In this document: piece by piece, positions 47,316-55,835 of the stretch
How the letters are laid out: each line of letters opens with the position of its first letter
How positions within the stretch are numbered: the first letter of the stretch is position 1
Origin: CAVYXZ01 sp963772595
GTDB taxonomy: Bacteria; Chloroflexota; Anaerolineae; Aggregatilineales; Phototrophicaceae
Length of the DNA: 64,000 nt
NCBI GenBank assembly: GCA_963772595.1
Contig: CAVYXZ010000005.1
Location: 62,001 to 126,000, forward strand
Direction: 5' to 3'
The notes under the pieces: model-generated
What the model saw: only the letters and a program-made list of their open reading frames with translations
Databases searched by the model: none
What the model was told of the DNA's origin: nothing
Made by a program: the position numbers and the translations under genes

Positions 47316-49310
47316 ATGAGTAAGAATGAACTTTCACGTCGTGATTTCTTAAAAGCGATGGCCGCAGGGTCCGTAGCCGCTGCCGCCGTTAACATTGTGC
47401 CCCTGACCAGCACCGTCGCGGCGCAGGACATGATGCATAATGAAGCGCCCATGCTGACCGCCCTGGTCGACTCTGGCGATTTACCGCCGGTTGAAGAACG
47501 TATCCCAAGCAATCCGCGTGTCATCACACCCTACAACGAGATTGGTGAATACGGGGGAACCTGGCGGCGCGCTCATAAAGGGCTGTCCGACCGCTGGGGG
47601 CCGACCAAACTTCAGGAAGAAATGATCATCGAGTGGTATGCCCCCGATCCAGACACTCTCGGTCTGGAGGCGAACTACATCTCGGAATGGGTGCAGAACG
47701 ACGATGCTACCGAGTTCACCTTCACCCTGCGCGACGGTCTCAAATGGTCCGACGGCGCGCCTTTCACTACCGAAGACGTGCAGTTCTACTACGATCTCGC
47801 CTCGGCAGACCCGCCGATACGCAACCCGGAAGCGCATTACGTGTCGGGCGGCAAGCTGATGGGCCTTGAGATCGTCGATGCACTAACCTGGAAAATCAGC
47901 TTTGCTGACCCGAACCCGCTGCTGCCGATCACGCTCGCCAGGACGGCCAGCGGTGCCGATGGCGGCCCGGCTATGGCGATGCCCAAGCACTATCTGGAGC
48001 AATACTGGGGCGATTCGCCGAACGCCGACCAGGATCTCATCAGCGCCGCGCTGGAAGCCAACGGCCTTGATAGCTGGCAGCAGCTCTGGCCTGAAACCGG
48101 CAACGGTCAGGGGCCAATCACCTCCTGGCACCAGAACCCGGAGGTGCCCGTCATCAATGCCTGGCACTCGGTCAACAGGCCGATTGAAGACCCCTACGTC
48201 ATGGAGCGCAATCCCTACTACCATGCCGTCGATACTGAGGGCAATCAGCTTCCTTACATCGACCGCATCCAGCACTCGCTCTTTGAGTCCGTTGAGACCC
48301 TGAACCTGTGGATCGCCCAGGGTCTGATCGACATGCAGATGCGCCACCTGTCGCCTGCCGATTTCACATTCTACAAAGAGAATGAGGAAGTTGGCGATTA
48401 CAAGGTCGTGCTGTGGAAAGCGGCCTGGACTCATGCTTTCTACCCCAATACCAGCCACCCGAATACCCAACTGGGCGCGCTGTTTAACACCGCCGAGTTC
48501 CGGGAAGCGCTGTCGATCTCGATCAACCGCGAGGAGCTTAACGACCTGATCTGGAACGGGCTGCTGGAGCCACGTCAGGCCTCTCCGGTCAGCGGCTCAC
48601 TGGAATACAGCGCCGAGTTCGAATCGCGGTGGACCGAATATGACCAGGACCGCGCCAACGAACTGCTGGACAGCATTGGCATGACCGAGCGTGATGCCAA
48701 TGGTTGGCGCACCTATCCGAACGGAGACCCGCTGACCTTCACGATCAACTACACGGCCTCCGGTTTCGATGGCGGCGCTGACGAGGTGAACTATGTGCAG
48801 CAAGCCTGGCAGGCCATCGGCCTCAACGTCAAGCAGGAACTGCTCGAACGCTCGCTGTATGAAGAGCGCGGCCAGGAAGGCGTGATCGAGATGGGCAACT
48901 GGAACTGCGACCGGAGCGCGGTGGTGAAGGCGGATCCAGGCCGCTACACCAGTACCAGTGGTGGTGACGGCTTTGCTGTCAACTATGCGCGCTGGATCCA
49001 GGCGAACGTCAACGGCGAGACGGTGGTTGGCACACAAATTGAACCGCCGGAAGACCATCCCATCCGCCGCATCCACGAACTGTGGAACCAGGTCAGGGTC
49101 GAACCCGATCAGGCGACGCGCGATGGACTGTTTGAAGAACTGCTCGGCATTCACATCGAGCATCCCTACATAATCGGTACGGTCGGCGAAGATCCGGTAC
49201 CGGTGGTCGTCAAGAACAACTTCTTCAACATCAACCCTGGCTTCATCTATGACGACGTCCTGCGCAGTCAGGGCCTGACGATGCCAGCCCAGTACTTCAT
49301 GCGCAGCTAG
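47316..49310 (+). CDS. ABC transporter solute-binding protein (SBP_bac_5), Tat-exported, orphan
   Basis: 664 residues from the ATG at 47316 (GGAG at 47301). A Tat signal (LSRRDFLKAMAAGSVAAAAV ending TVAAQ) is followed by the family 5 binding fold: TEFTFTLRDGLKWSDGAPFT, EALSISINREELNDLIWNG and, near the end, YIIGTVGEDPVPVVVKNNFF. It is homologous to the protein at 2508-4478. No permease or ATPase gene adjoins, so it must share a transporter encoded elsewhere. Expression is predicted to be LacI-controlled and has a leader of about 220 nt, in which AAGGAGGTGG near 47239 could start a small leader peptide. Confidence 0.9.
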   Translation: MSKNELSRRDFLKAMAAGSVAAAAVNIVPLTSTVAAQDMMHNEAPMLTALVDSGDLPPVEERIPSNPRVITPYNEIGEYGGTWRRAHKGLSDRWGPTKLQEEMIIEWYAPDPDTLGLEANYISEWVQNDDATEFTFTLRDGLKWSDGAPFTTEDVQFYYDLASADPPIRNPEAHYVSGGKLMGLEIVDALTWKISFADPNPLLPITLARTASGADGGPAMAMPKHYLEQYWGDSPNADQDLISAALEANGLDSWQQLWPETGNGQGPITSWHQNPEVPVINAWHSVNRPIEDPYVMERNPYYHAVDTEGNQLPYIDRIQHSLFESVETLNLWIAQGLIDMQMRHLSPADFTFYKENEEVGDYKVVLWKAAWTHAFYPNTSHPNTQLGALFNTAEFREALSISINREELNDLIWNGLLEPRQASPVSGSLEYSAEFESRWTEYDQDRANELLDSIGMTERDANGWRTYPNGDPLTFTINYTASGFDGGADEVNYVQQAWQAIGLNVKQELLERSLYEERGQEGVIEMGNWNCDRSAVVKADPGRYTSTSGGDGFAVNYARWIQANVNGETVVGTQIEPPEDHPIRRIHELWNQVRVEPDQATRDGLFEELLGIHIEHPYIIGTVGEDPVPVVVKNNFFNINPGFIYDDVLRSQGLTMPAQYFMRS

Positions 49311-49659
49311 TTCAGCAGCTGATGAATACGGAGCGGGGCGCATATCGTTCCCCGCTCTTGCTTTTACGGTATAAGAGCATTTTTAGATGCGCACATGAGG
49401 ACGACATCATGGCGACTTCGTGCGCGAAAACGCCTTCTTGTGGTACGGATCCCGAACAATGGCCGCGTGAGATCTGGCAGGATGAACTCGTATTGATTGG
49501 ATTTTGACATGATTTCTCGTGAGATGCCCCAGCTGTGGTAGACTAAAACTATTACTTAGTCAGCCAACTGGCAGCTTCGCAGATAACAGTACCGTAGAGG
49601 GCATTCCGCGCCCTGATCCGTCCATGATGCCGCGCTGCTCAGGAGGGGGAGGGCAGCCT

Positions 49660-52014
49660 ATGCGCACCAGACTAGTACTTACTCTACTTCTCATCTTGGG
49701 CGGTGGTGTCGCCATCGTCCCTCAGCACACACAAGCACAGCAGCCCACTGCACATCCTCGATTATGGATCACTGCGGACGACCTGCCCCGGCTGCGCGCC
49801 TGGGCGGTAGACAGCAACCCCGTCTACAGCGAAGGGCTGGCGCTGCTGGCTGAAAACGCCAAAGCCGAAATGGATGCGGGCAACATCCAGGACAGCGGCA
49901 GCATCACCTGGGAGCAGTACCCGACGGAGATGTACGCGGCCCTGTTCGCGTTTATGTCTCTGGTCGAAAACGACCCGGCAGTGCGCGACGACTATGGGCA
50001 GCGGGCACGCAGTCTGTTGATGTCCGTCATGGACCTCGCGGCCCAGGGGACGGCATCTGGCGAAGCCTTCCGCGACCCGGAATTCGCCATCTACGACCGG
50101 TCGCGTTGGTGGGGCGAGAGCTTCGGGCTGACGGTGGACTGGATTTACCCCTACCTGAGCACCGAAGACAAACAAACGATCCGCACAGTCTTTTTGCGCT
50201 GGATCGACGAAGATATGAACGCGGAAACCACCGCTTTCAATCACCCGGAACCCGCCGGGGTCTACAACGATCCCGCCCTGCTCAGTGATCCGGCAGCCTT
50301 GCGCTGGTCCGCCAACAATTACTATCTGGCCCACATGCGCAATATCGGCCTGATGGCGATGGCGCTGGATGATCCCGACGGCAGGTTACACCAGTACCTG
50401 CAAAGCGCGACCGGAGCCTGGCTCTACCGGATCGACAATCTGCTGCGAACGCAGCTCCAGGGCGGTTTTTCACCAGAAGGCTGGGAATATGGCCCGGACT
50501 CCCTGGGATCGCTGGCGCAGTTCCTGCTGGCACTCCACACGGCAGGTCAGGACGACCCGGCGCAATGGGGCCAGCAGGTCGCCTGGGACAGCAATCCCTT
50601 CTGGCAGGACGTGATTCCGGCTTATCTGCACTCACTCAGCCCGGCCACCGTCATCCCGCCTTCCGAGTCCTGGATCGGGCCGGTGTACCAACCGGCATGG
50701 TACGGCGATGGACAGGATTACCAGGCCCCCGATTTCATTGGCCTGTTCGGGCCGATGGGCCTTTATGCCTACGACACGGGCGACTCTGCTACCCTCAACG
50801 CTATCCGCTGGGCAGAACGCAATACCCCACCCGGCGGCGCGGATGGGATGCTGCTGCGGGTAGGCGATGCGGAAATCTTCCGCGATGCGATCCTGTATTT
50901 CCTGCTTTTCGACCCCAACAGCGCGGCCCCGACGGAACCGCGTCCCGCGATGCCTACCCGCTACTATGCACCGGGACTCGGGCGCATCCTGGCCCGCACC
51001 GATTGGAGCAGCAATGCCGCCTGGTTCACCTTTCACCTGTCCTGGCTGTTGATCGACCACCAGTTGGCGGAAGGCGGCCAGTTCGAGTTTTATCGCCAGG
51101 GTGAGTGGTTGACTTCGGCGCGAGTCGGTTGGGACGGCAGCATCGAACCCTATGGCTGCAACATCGGGCGCTCCGATTATCACAACACGCTGGCCCTGCA
51201 AAATGCCATGCCCGACCTGGAACCCGATCATTTCCTGCTCAACTGTTACCAGCACGGCTCGCAGTGGTTGTATGCCGCATCCGGGGACGGCAAAATTCTG
51301 GCGCACAGTTTTGGCGATGGATTTGTCTACGCGCTGGGCGACCTGACCGCCCTCTACAATTCGACCGAGCTTGAGGTGAATGACATTCTTCACGCCAGCC
51401 GCTCGATCATCTGGCTGGAACCCGACACGATTGTGGTCTATGACCGGGCGATCTCGCAAACCGCCGGGCGCTTCAAACGCTTCTGGCTCAACACGCCGAC
51501 CCTGGCCGATGTGAGCGGCAATCAGGCCACTGTGATGACCGATGGCGGCCAGCAGTTGGTCGTCACCACCCTGCTGCCGACCGACGCGGTCCTTACGGCA
51601 GGCGAGGCTGAGCCGCTGACTGGCGAGGTCGCCATTGACCAGCCGATGAATGATCGCCTGATGGTGGAAGCGCCCGGTGGTCCTGCCGAGGCCTACTTCC
51701 TCCACACCTTGCAGGGACTCGACGCGGGCGCTGCGCCCAGCGATTCCGTCCTGGTGAACAGCAGCGAGGGGACTGCCTTTAGCGGTGCGGCGATTAACGG
51801 GACGCTGGTGATGTTCCCGGTGGATCTCGACGCGCCACTGACCGAGCTGCACTACGCTGCGCCAGACGGTACTCAACGCCAGATCATCACGGGCCTGACG
51901 CCGGCTGCCACTTACGACGTGAGCCTGGAAGCCGACGGCATGGTCACCGTGCGTCCCGGCACAGGCTTCGCTGCCGACGACGGCGGTGTGCTGGTGATTG
52001 AACAAAACAGCTAG
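49660..52014 (+). CDS. Secreted heparinase II/III-like protein
   Basis: 784 residues from the ATG at 49660, which is preceded by AGGAGGGGGAGGG; longer starts have no such site. A signal peptide (LVLTLLLILGGGVAIVPQHT) precedes AHPRLWITADDLPRLRAWA, the common start of exported polysaccharide lyases of this group. An (alpha/alpha) toroid covers about 40-420 (RWWGESFGLTVDWIYPYLST; GGFSPEGWEYGPDSLGSLAQ). The beta-sandwich has WFTFHLSWLLIDHQLAEGGQ then FEFYRQGEWLTSARVGWDG and SDYHNTLALQN, the heparinase II/III-type core. It probably cleaves or binds an acidic glycan; catalytic residues were not assigned with certainty. Confidence 0.8.
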   Translation: MRTRLVLTLLLILGGGVAIVPQHTQAQQPTAHPRLWITADDLPRLRAWAVDSNPVYSEGLALLAENAKAEMDAGNIQDSGSITWEQYPTEMYAALFAFMSLVENDPAVRDDYGQRARSLLMSVMDLAAQGTASGEAFRDPEFAIYDRSRWWGESFGLTVDWIYPYLSTEDKQTIRTVFLRWIDEDMNAETTAFNHPEPAGVYNDPALLSDPAALRWSANNYYLAHMRNIGLMAMALDDPDGRLHQYLQSATGAWLYRIDNLLRTQLQGGFSPEGWEYGPDSLGSLAQFLLALHTAGQDDPAQWGQQVAWDSNPFWQDVIPAYLHSLSPATVIPPSESWIGPVYQPAWYGDGQDYQAPDFIGLFGPMGLYAYDTGDSATLNAIRWAERNTPPGGADGMLLRVGDAEIFRDAILYFLLFDPNSAAPTEPRPAMPTRYYAPGLGRILARTDWSSNAAWFTFHLSWLLIDHQLAEGGQFEFYRQGEWLTSARVGWDGSIEPYGCNIGRSDYHNTLALQNAMPDLEPDHFLLNCYQHGSQWLYAASGDGKILAHSFGDGFVYALGDLTALYNSTELEVNDILHASRSIIWLEPDTIVVYDRAISQTAGRFKRFWLNTPTLADVSGNQATVMTDGGQQLVVTTLLPTDAVLTAGEAEPLTGEVAIDQPMNDRLMVEAPGGPAEAYFLHTLQGLDAGAAPSDSVLVNSSEGTAFSGAAINGTLVMFPVDLDAPLTELHYAAPDGTQRQIITGLTPAATYDVSLEADGMVTVRPGTGFAADDGGVLVIEQNS

Positions 52015-52031
52015 AGTTTTGGGGAGACATC

Positions 52032-52875
52032 ATGCGCGGATGTTCACGACTGATCGAGCAGACTCATTACCCTGTTCTTTGTTCTGCTATTTGTAGGCGG
52101 TGGGCTGGTAATTGGGTTCAGTATCGACCCGTCGGTGGGTATGCTCGTCGCCGGCTTCATTCTTTTGATATTCTTCTGGCGACTTGTCCTGGCCCCTGCT
52201 GGTCGGCGCGCGCGCAGAAAAGAAGAAGCAGCCACGATCCTGCGCATCGATTCAAGCTGGATGTTTTCAAAGGTGGACCACCATCACACCTATGTGACCT
52301 TCGAGACCAACAAGCGGCGCGTCCGTCTGCATCTGACTCCGAAGCAGGCCTTTGAATTCTTCGATAACCACTATGCAGTCGGCGATACCGGGATTCTGAC
52401 CTACAGCGGGGAACACATGTACAGTTGGCTGCCGCATAGCGCCGCGAATCCGATGAAAGTCGCGCGCGATGTCTCGGCGTTTATTTCCTATTCACACCGC
52501 TGGGGACAGGATGCGGCCTATGTTGCGCGGTTCTTGCAGGGCAAAGGCCTGAGGGTCTGGTTCGATAACGATCAACTGCGCACCGGTCAGAGCCTCACGC
52601 GCGAAATCCGCCAGGCTATTGAACAGTCCAACTACTTTGTGCCGCTGATGAACAACGAATACTGGACCTCGGAATGGTGTGTGCGGGAATTCGAGACGGC
52701 GATCTCCTTAAAGAAGTCGATCATTCCGCTGGTCGTCAGCAATGAGCCGATGGTGATGCCGCCTCACATCCGTAATCTGTACAACAAGCAGCTCGGTGAG
52801 CCGCTCTTTCTCGATCTGCGCGGCCAGAACCCTATCAAAGGCCTGACCGCAATTGCAGACATGATGACCGGCTGA
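52032..52875 (+). CDS. Membrane-anchored TIR-domain protein (one frameshift)
   Basis: About 280 codons. The ATG at 52032 follows GGGGAG; a frameshift near 52062 joins RGCSRLIEQ to the helix LITLFFVLLFVGGGLVIGFS. A second helix (GMLVAGFILLIFFWRLVLA) makes a hairpin anchor. The region around 50-125 is a DUF2500-like beta-domain. Residues about 150-260 are a TIR domain: VSAFISYSHRWGQDAAYVAR, LRVWFDNDQLRTGQSLTREI and the Glu-bearing SEWCVREFETAISLKKSIIP. TIR domains signal by protein contact or cleave NAD+; the Glu is in the catalytic position. No obvious defence partner is adjacent. Confidence 0.8.
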
Positions 52876-52881
52876 TCGCGC

Positions 52882-53217
52882 TCAGGACTCGGCCAGTCGC
52901 TCAATCTTGATCGTGCTCTGAATCACCTCGTGGACCTCCAGGCTGGGGTGGCCCAGGAAGGCATCGCGCGGCAGCGTGCTGGATTGGGCGTGCCCTTTCG
53001 TGAAAGAGTCCGATTCGGTCCAGGCTTTGAAATCTTCCTGCGACTGCCAGAAGGTCATCACGATATAGGGGTCGCCCGCTTCGGTAGGGCGCAGCAGTTG
53101 AAAGGAAATGAAGCCCGGCATTCCATCGACCAGGCTGGCACGGTCGGCGAAGCGCTGTTCAAAGGCCTCGGCGTGCTGCGGATTCACGGGGATACGGTTG
53201 CTCACGACGATCATCAC
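52882..53217 (-). CDS. Antibiotic biosynthesis monooxygenase (ABM) domain, HmoB/IsdG-like
   Basis: 111 residues, a single dimeric alpha+beta barrel. The pattern IVVSNRIPVNPQHAEAFEQR, GFISFQLLRP, TFWQSQEDFKAWTESDSFT, KGHAQ and FLGHPSLEVHEVIQS matches the haem-degrading monooxygenases of the HmoA/HmoB/IsdG type, including the Asn near the N-terminus, the Trp and the His. It probably breaks down haem or protects from it, but ABM domains also act on polyketides and quinones. It is convergent with the TIR gene, seven bases apart. Confidence 0.82.
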   Translation of the reverse strand: MMIVVSNRIPVNPQHAEAFEQRFADRASLVDGMPGFISFQLLRPTEAGDPYIVMTFWQSQEDFKAWTESDSFTKGHAQSSTLPRDAFLGHPSLEVHEVIQSTIKIERLAES

Positions 53218-53309
53218 TCTACTCCTTGATTATGATCGCCACCTATCATAACAGGGATGCCACCGCTTTTGCTTATAATCAAATGAGGGAAGGACCGCTC
53301 AAGCCGTGA

Positions 53310-53463
53310 GTAGGGGCGAAGCGATGTCTTTGGCTGGAGCCGGTCCGCCCCTACCGTCCTATGGATGCGATGACATACTCTGCTGATCCGCTGTGACCCC
53401 TCCCCGGCCCTGCCCGAATCCAGGGAGCGAGTCGGCACCGGACAACGCTATTTAGGGCTGAGG
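53310..53463. repeat. Dispersed repeat fragments
   Basis: GTAGGGGCG at 53310-53318 is inverted as CGCCCCTAC at 53346-53354, forming a long-loop hairpin of the same GTAGGGG family as 63241-63269. From 53396 a CCCCTCCCCGGCCCTGCCCG block and then TATTTAGGG near 53449 resemble the interior of the MITE-like element at 33113-33300. No gene is seen in this 280-bp gap. Confidence 0.5.
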
Positions 53464-53497
53464 TTGAACCGCAAAAGCTGCTTCTGACCTTGCTGCC

Positions 53498-54055
53498 CTA
53501 ACTGCCTTGAAGGGCGGCCATCTGTTCTTCTAATGCTGCGATCCGAGCCTCAAGCGCATCAATCCGTGCGTTGTCCACCTGGGGCAGCGCCGGGAACATA
53601 ATGTCGCTGGCCGGTTCTACCGTGCCGAACTGGCCGTCCGCCGAGGTGAAGACCTCATCGACCGCCATATCGCCGATGTTGCCGGTCAGGTGAAAGCTGT
53701 AATCGCCCGGCAGCATGGGCACCAGGTCGGCAATGTAATGGCCGGTATCGCCCTCAGCAGGCCAGAAAGTCAGGGACATCGTCTGATCGCCAAAGCTCAC
53801 TTCAACCTGGAGATTCACGTCCATACCGCTCGTGTCGATGGTGGTTTCCTCATCGCTTCCGGCTCCATCGGCCTGTGCCGGGCCGATAAAAAGCTCCGGG
53901 CCGTTCATCATGCCTGCGTAGACCGGTTCAACTCGCCAGCCAAAATGGAGTTCGTAATCGCCCACCGCGCGACCCTCATGGGCCAGGGCAGGGACAACTG
54001 AAATGAGCAGGACCAGAGCGAGTAGAGCCGTCAGACGAAACACAGACTTGCGCAT
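53498..54055 (-). CDS. Secreted protein with C-terminal coiled coil, possible metal-handling role
   Basis: 185 residues. The signal peptide (LTALLALVLLISVVPALA) ends before HEGRAVGDYELHFGWRVEPV, so the mature protein starts with a histidine, as in CopC-type copper proteins. A beta-rich domain with many Met and His follows (YAGMMNGPELFIG; GDTGHYIADLVPMLPGDYSF then HLTGN). The last 25 residues form a short coiled coil (ARIDALEARIAALEEQMAAL). I do not recognise the family. The upstream regulator with a NosL-like copper domain makes a copper-related role plausible. Confidence 0.65.
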   Translation of the reverse strand: MRKSVFRLTALLALVLLISVVPALAHEGRAVGDYELHFGWRVEPVYAGMMNGPELFIGPAQADGAGSDEETTIDTSGMDVNLQVEVSFGDQTMSLTFWPAEGDTGHYIADLVPMLPGDYSFHLTGNIGDMAVDEVFTSADGQFGTVEPASDIMFPALPQVDNARIDALEARIAALEEQMAALQGS

Positions 54056-54087
54056 ACCAAATCTCCTCTATGCACGGATAAGCCACA

Positions 54088-54126
54088 TCACAGCAATCAG
54101 ATTGTGATATTATGTGATCTATCACG
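54088..54126. promoter_or_regulatory. Operator cluster before the secreted protein gene
   Basis: ATCACA (54088) and TGTGAT (54104) form one inverted repeat with a 10-bp gap. TGTGAT (54114) and ATCACG (54122) form another with a 2-bp gap. On the minus strand GTTACA, 17 bp, TAATAT could be the promoter, which these repeats would overlap. The DeoR-type protein encoded next door is the likely ligand. Confidence 0.5.
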
Positions 54127-54176
54127 CATTGTAACAGGCGATGATAATCGTGCAAGCGGCTAAAGGTCCTAATGGT

Positions 54177-54728
54177 TTAGCAGTGATGCCGCTCCAGGAG
54201 GTGGTGACTGGCCGTGCTGAAGTCCATCACGCTGCCGCCGAAGCCGCGCTGAAAATCGAGCGCATCGGTCTCGCTCGAAAAGGCCAGCACCCCCGGCTCG
54301 CAGCAGAAGGCCACGCGGCTGTCGAGCACATAATAGGCCTGGCGCGCATTGATAATTTTGCCGTAGATAAAGTCCTTGAGCAGGGCGGTGATGGCGTTCG
54401 GCTTCATGCTGAGCAGCAGCAGCCCACAGTGTGGGCAGCAGGCCAGCAGGTTCTCTCCATCGTCCAGCGTGATGACGAAGTGCAGCCGCGTTTTGACCGG
54501 CATCATGCACAGGTGGCAGGTCTCGGTCGTCACTTTGTCGGGGTCCGGCAGCCGGACCGCGCCATGCACCTTCTCGACCAGACGCAGATCCGCCAGGGCG
54601 TCCAGATCACGGTAAATCGTCATCTGGGAGACATCCAGGCGGGCGGCGAGGTCGTCAATGCGCAGCAGCTGGTCTTCTTTCAACCACGCCAGAATACGTT
54701 CACGCCGTTGTTCGGGGACAATCGCCAT
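54177..54728 (-). CDS. DeoR-type helix-turn-helix fused to a NosL-like metal-binding domain
   Basis: 183 residues. Residues 5-60 are a DeoR helix-turn-helix (EQRRERILAWLKEDQLLRID, LDVSQMTIYRDLDALADL). Residues 70-183 resemble the copper chaperone NosL: a CxxCMM motif (ETCHLCMMPVKTRLHFVITL), a second CPHC motif (LLACCPHCGLLLL), then NARQAYYVLDSRVAF and VLAFSSETDALDFQRGFGG. The combination suggests a one-component sensor that binds Cu(I) through the cysteines and methionines and changes its DNA binding. It precedes the secreted protein gene, separated by paired TGTGAT/ATCACA sites. The metal is an inference. Confidence 0.78.
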   Translation of the reverse strand: MAIVPEQRRERILAWLKEDQLLRIDDLAARLDVSQMTIYRDLDALADLRLVEKVHGAVRLPDPDKVTTETCHLCMMPVKTRLHFVITLDDGENLLACCPHCGLLLLSMKPNAITALLKDFIYGKIINARQAYYVLDSRVAFCCEPGVLAFSSETDALDFQRGFGGSVMDFSTASHHLLERHHC

Positions 54729-55057
54729 CGTTGTCTGCCTGTTCAGCCTCGCTTCTCCCTATTCTAGGCGAGCTTCCGCAGCCCTGGCAAGCTGGGAAAC
54801 AGCAGCGCCCTCGAAGACCGGAATCCTCCTAGTCACAGACCCGGTCCGGCGGCTCATGCTGACCGCATAATGACGTAAGTCAATATTCTTGCCAGCCGAA
54901 GGTGTTCTGTCCCTGCATTGGCCTCATGACCCGATGACACGATCAACCCACCGAGTAACGAAATTCGCGGGCAGCGTCAAAGGCTAGACAATCCATTCAG
55001 GATACGGCTCCCTACGGTGATCGTTGTAAGCACATGTCGTGCCCGTTAGCAGGGTGA
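54729..55057. other. Intergenic stretch, no recognised gene
   Basis: About 330 bp upstream of the DeoR-NosL gene and downstream of the zinc-ribbon TIR gene. I see no open frame with family likeness, no tRNA cloverleaf and no strong hairpin. Confidence 0.4.
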
Positions 55058-55669
55058 CTACAGCGCCTGAACCAGTTGGCGGAAGGCGGTCTTGTAGTCA
55101 CCGGTGAAGTCAAAACGCGGGCTGCGGCGAATCGGGTCGGGCGGCTCGGCGGCCCCGGCCTGCGCGATCAGCACCGGTTTGCGTTTATCGCGGAAGAAGC
55201 GCCAGGTCTTCTCGACCGCCTCGGACCCCAGCGCCTCCGGTGACAGCAGCACGACCAGATTGCCGCATTCTTCCAGCGCCGGATGCACGCCGCCGGCCCA
55301 CTGCACCGAATCGCCATGTTCGTGCAGCCAGGAGGCGATGCCGACCTTCTCCAGGTCCGCCGCGATGGATTGAGCCATCACCTCGTCGCCCTCCGCATAG
55401 GCGATGTAGGCCGTCTCGCGGGCCAGCTTGCCGCGCTTGCCGCCCCCGGCCACCAGCACCGCCTCCGGGCGCTGATTGGGATCATGGGCCTCGGTGCGTC
55501 CCATGCGAAAGACCGTCCCGCCGCAGTTGGAACACTCACCGCGGGTAGCGGGCATCCCGCGCCGCGTCCAGACTGCCTGCGGATTTTCAATCTCATGCGT
55601 CTCTTTGCAGCGGACACAGTAGGCTTCGAGGACTTCCGGCTCGTCATCCAGCACATCGTAATCGTTCAC
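55058..55669 (-). CDS. DUF5679 zinc ribbon fused to a TIR-like domain
   Basis: 203 residues. Residues 15-57 form a zinc ribbon of the DUF5679 type with two CxxC pairs (AYCVRCKETHEIENPQAVWT; GECSNCGGTVFRMG). A basic linker (GGGKRGKLARE) leads to a TIR-like domain of about 85-200: TAYIAYAEGDEVMAQSIAAD, VGIASWLHEHGDSVQWAGG, NLVVLLSPEALGSEAVEKTW and KPVLIAQAGA. The Glu in SEAVEKTW is where TIR NADases have theirs. DUF5679 ribbons are common in Chloroflexota. Whether it signals, binds nucleic acid or cleaves NAD+ is unknown. Second TIR protein within 3 kb. Confidence 0.75.
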   Translation of the reverse strand: MNDYDVLDDEPEVLEAYCVRCKETHEIENPQAVWTRRGMPATRGECSNCGGTVFRMGRTEAHDPNQRPEAVLVAGGGKRGKLARETAYIAYAEGDEVMAQSIAADLEKVGIASWLHEHGDSVQWAGGVHPALEECGNLVVLLSPEALGSEAVEKTWRFFRDKRKPVLIAQAGAAEPPDPIRRSPRFDFTGDYKTAFRQLVQAL

Positions 55670-55755
55670 TGGCCGTTCCTTTGCTCATCATCTGCGGCCC
55701 ATTATAGCGAGGAAGGCGGCTCCTGAACACCAGTTCTCATCGAGTGCTAAGTAAG

Positions 55756-55831
55756 AGTGCTGAGTGCTGAGTAAAGTCGCGAATCGATCTACAGCCTTTG
55801 ACTCATTGCTCAGCACTCGGCACTCAGCACT
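55756..55831. repeat. Inverted repeat of AGTGCTGAGTGCTGAGT
   Basis: Left arm 55756-55772 and right arm 55815-55831 pair in 16 of 17 positions, loop of 42 nt. Each arm is itself a tandem of GAGTGCT. It ends five bases after the P450 stop (minus strand), so it may act as its terminator, and it looks like a dispersed non-coding repeat. Confidence 0.6.
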
Positions 55832-55835
55832 ACCT

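Noticed and set aside
49322..49507. Small gene of about 60 codons between the solute-binding protein and heparinase-like genes
   Set aside because: No ribosome site, no family likeness and composition like non-coding DNA.
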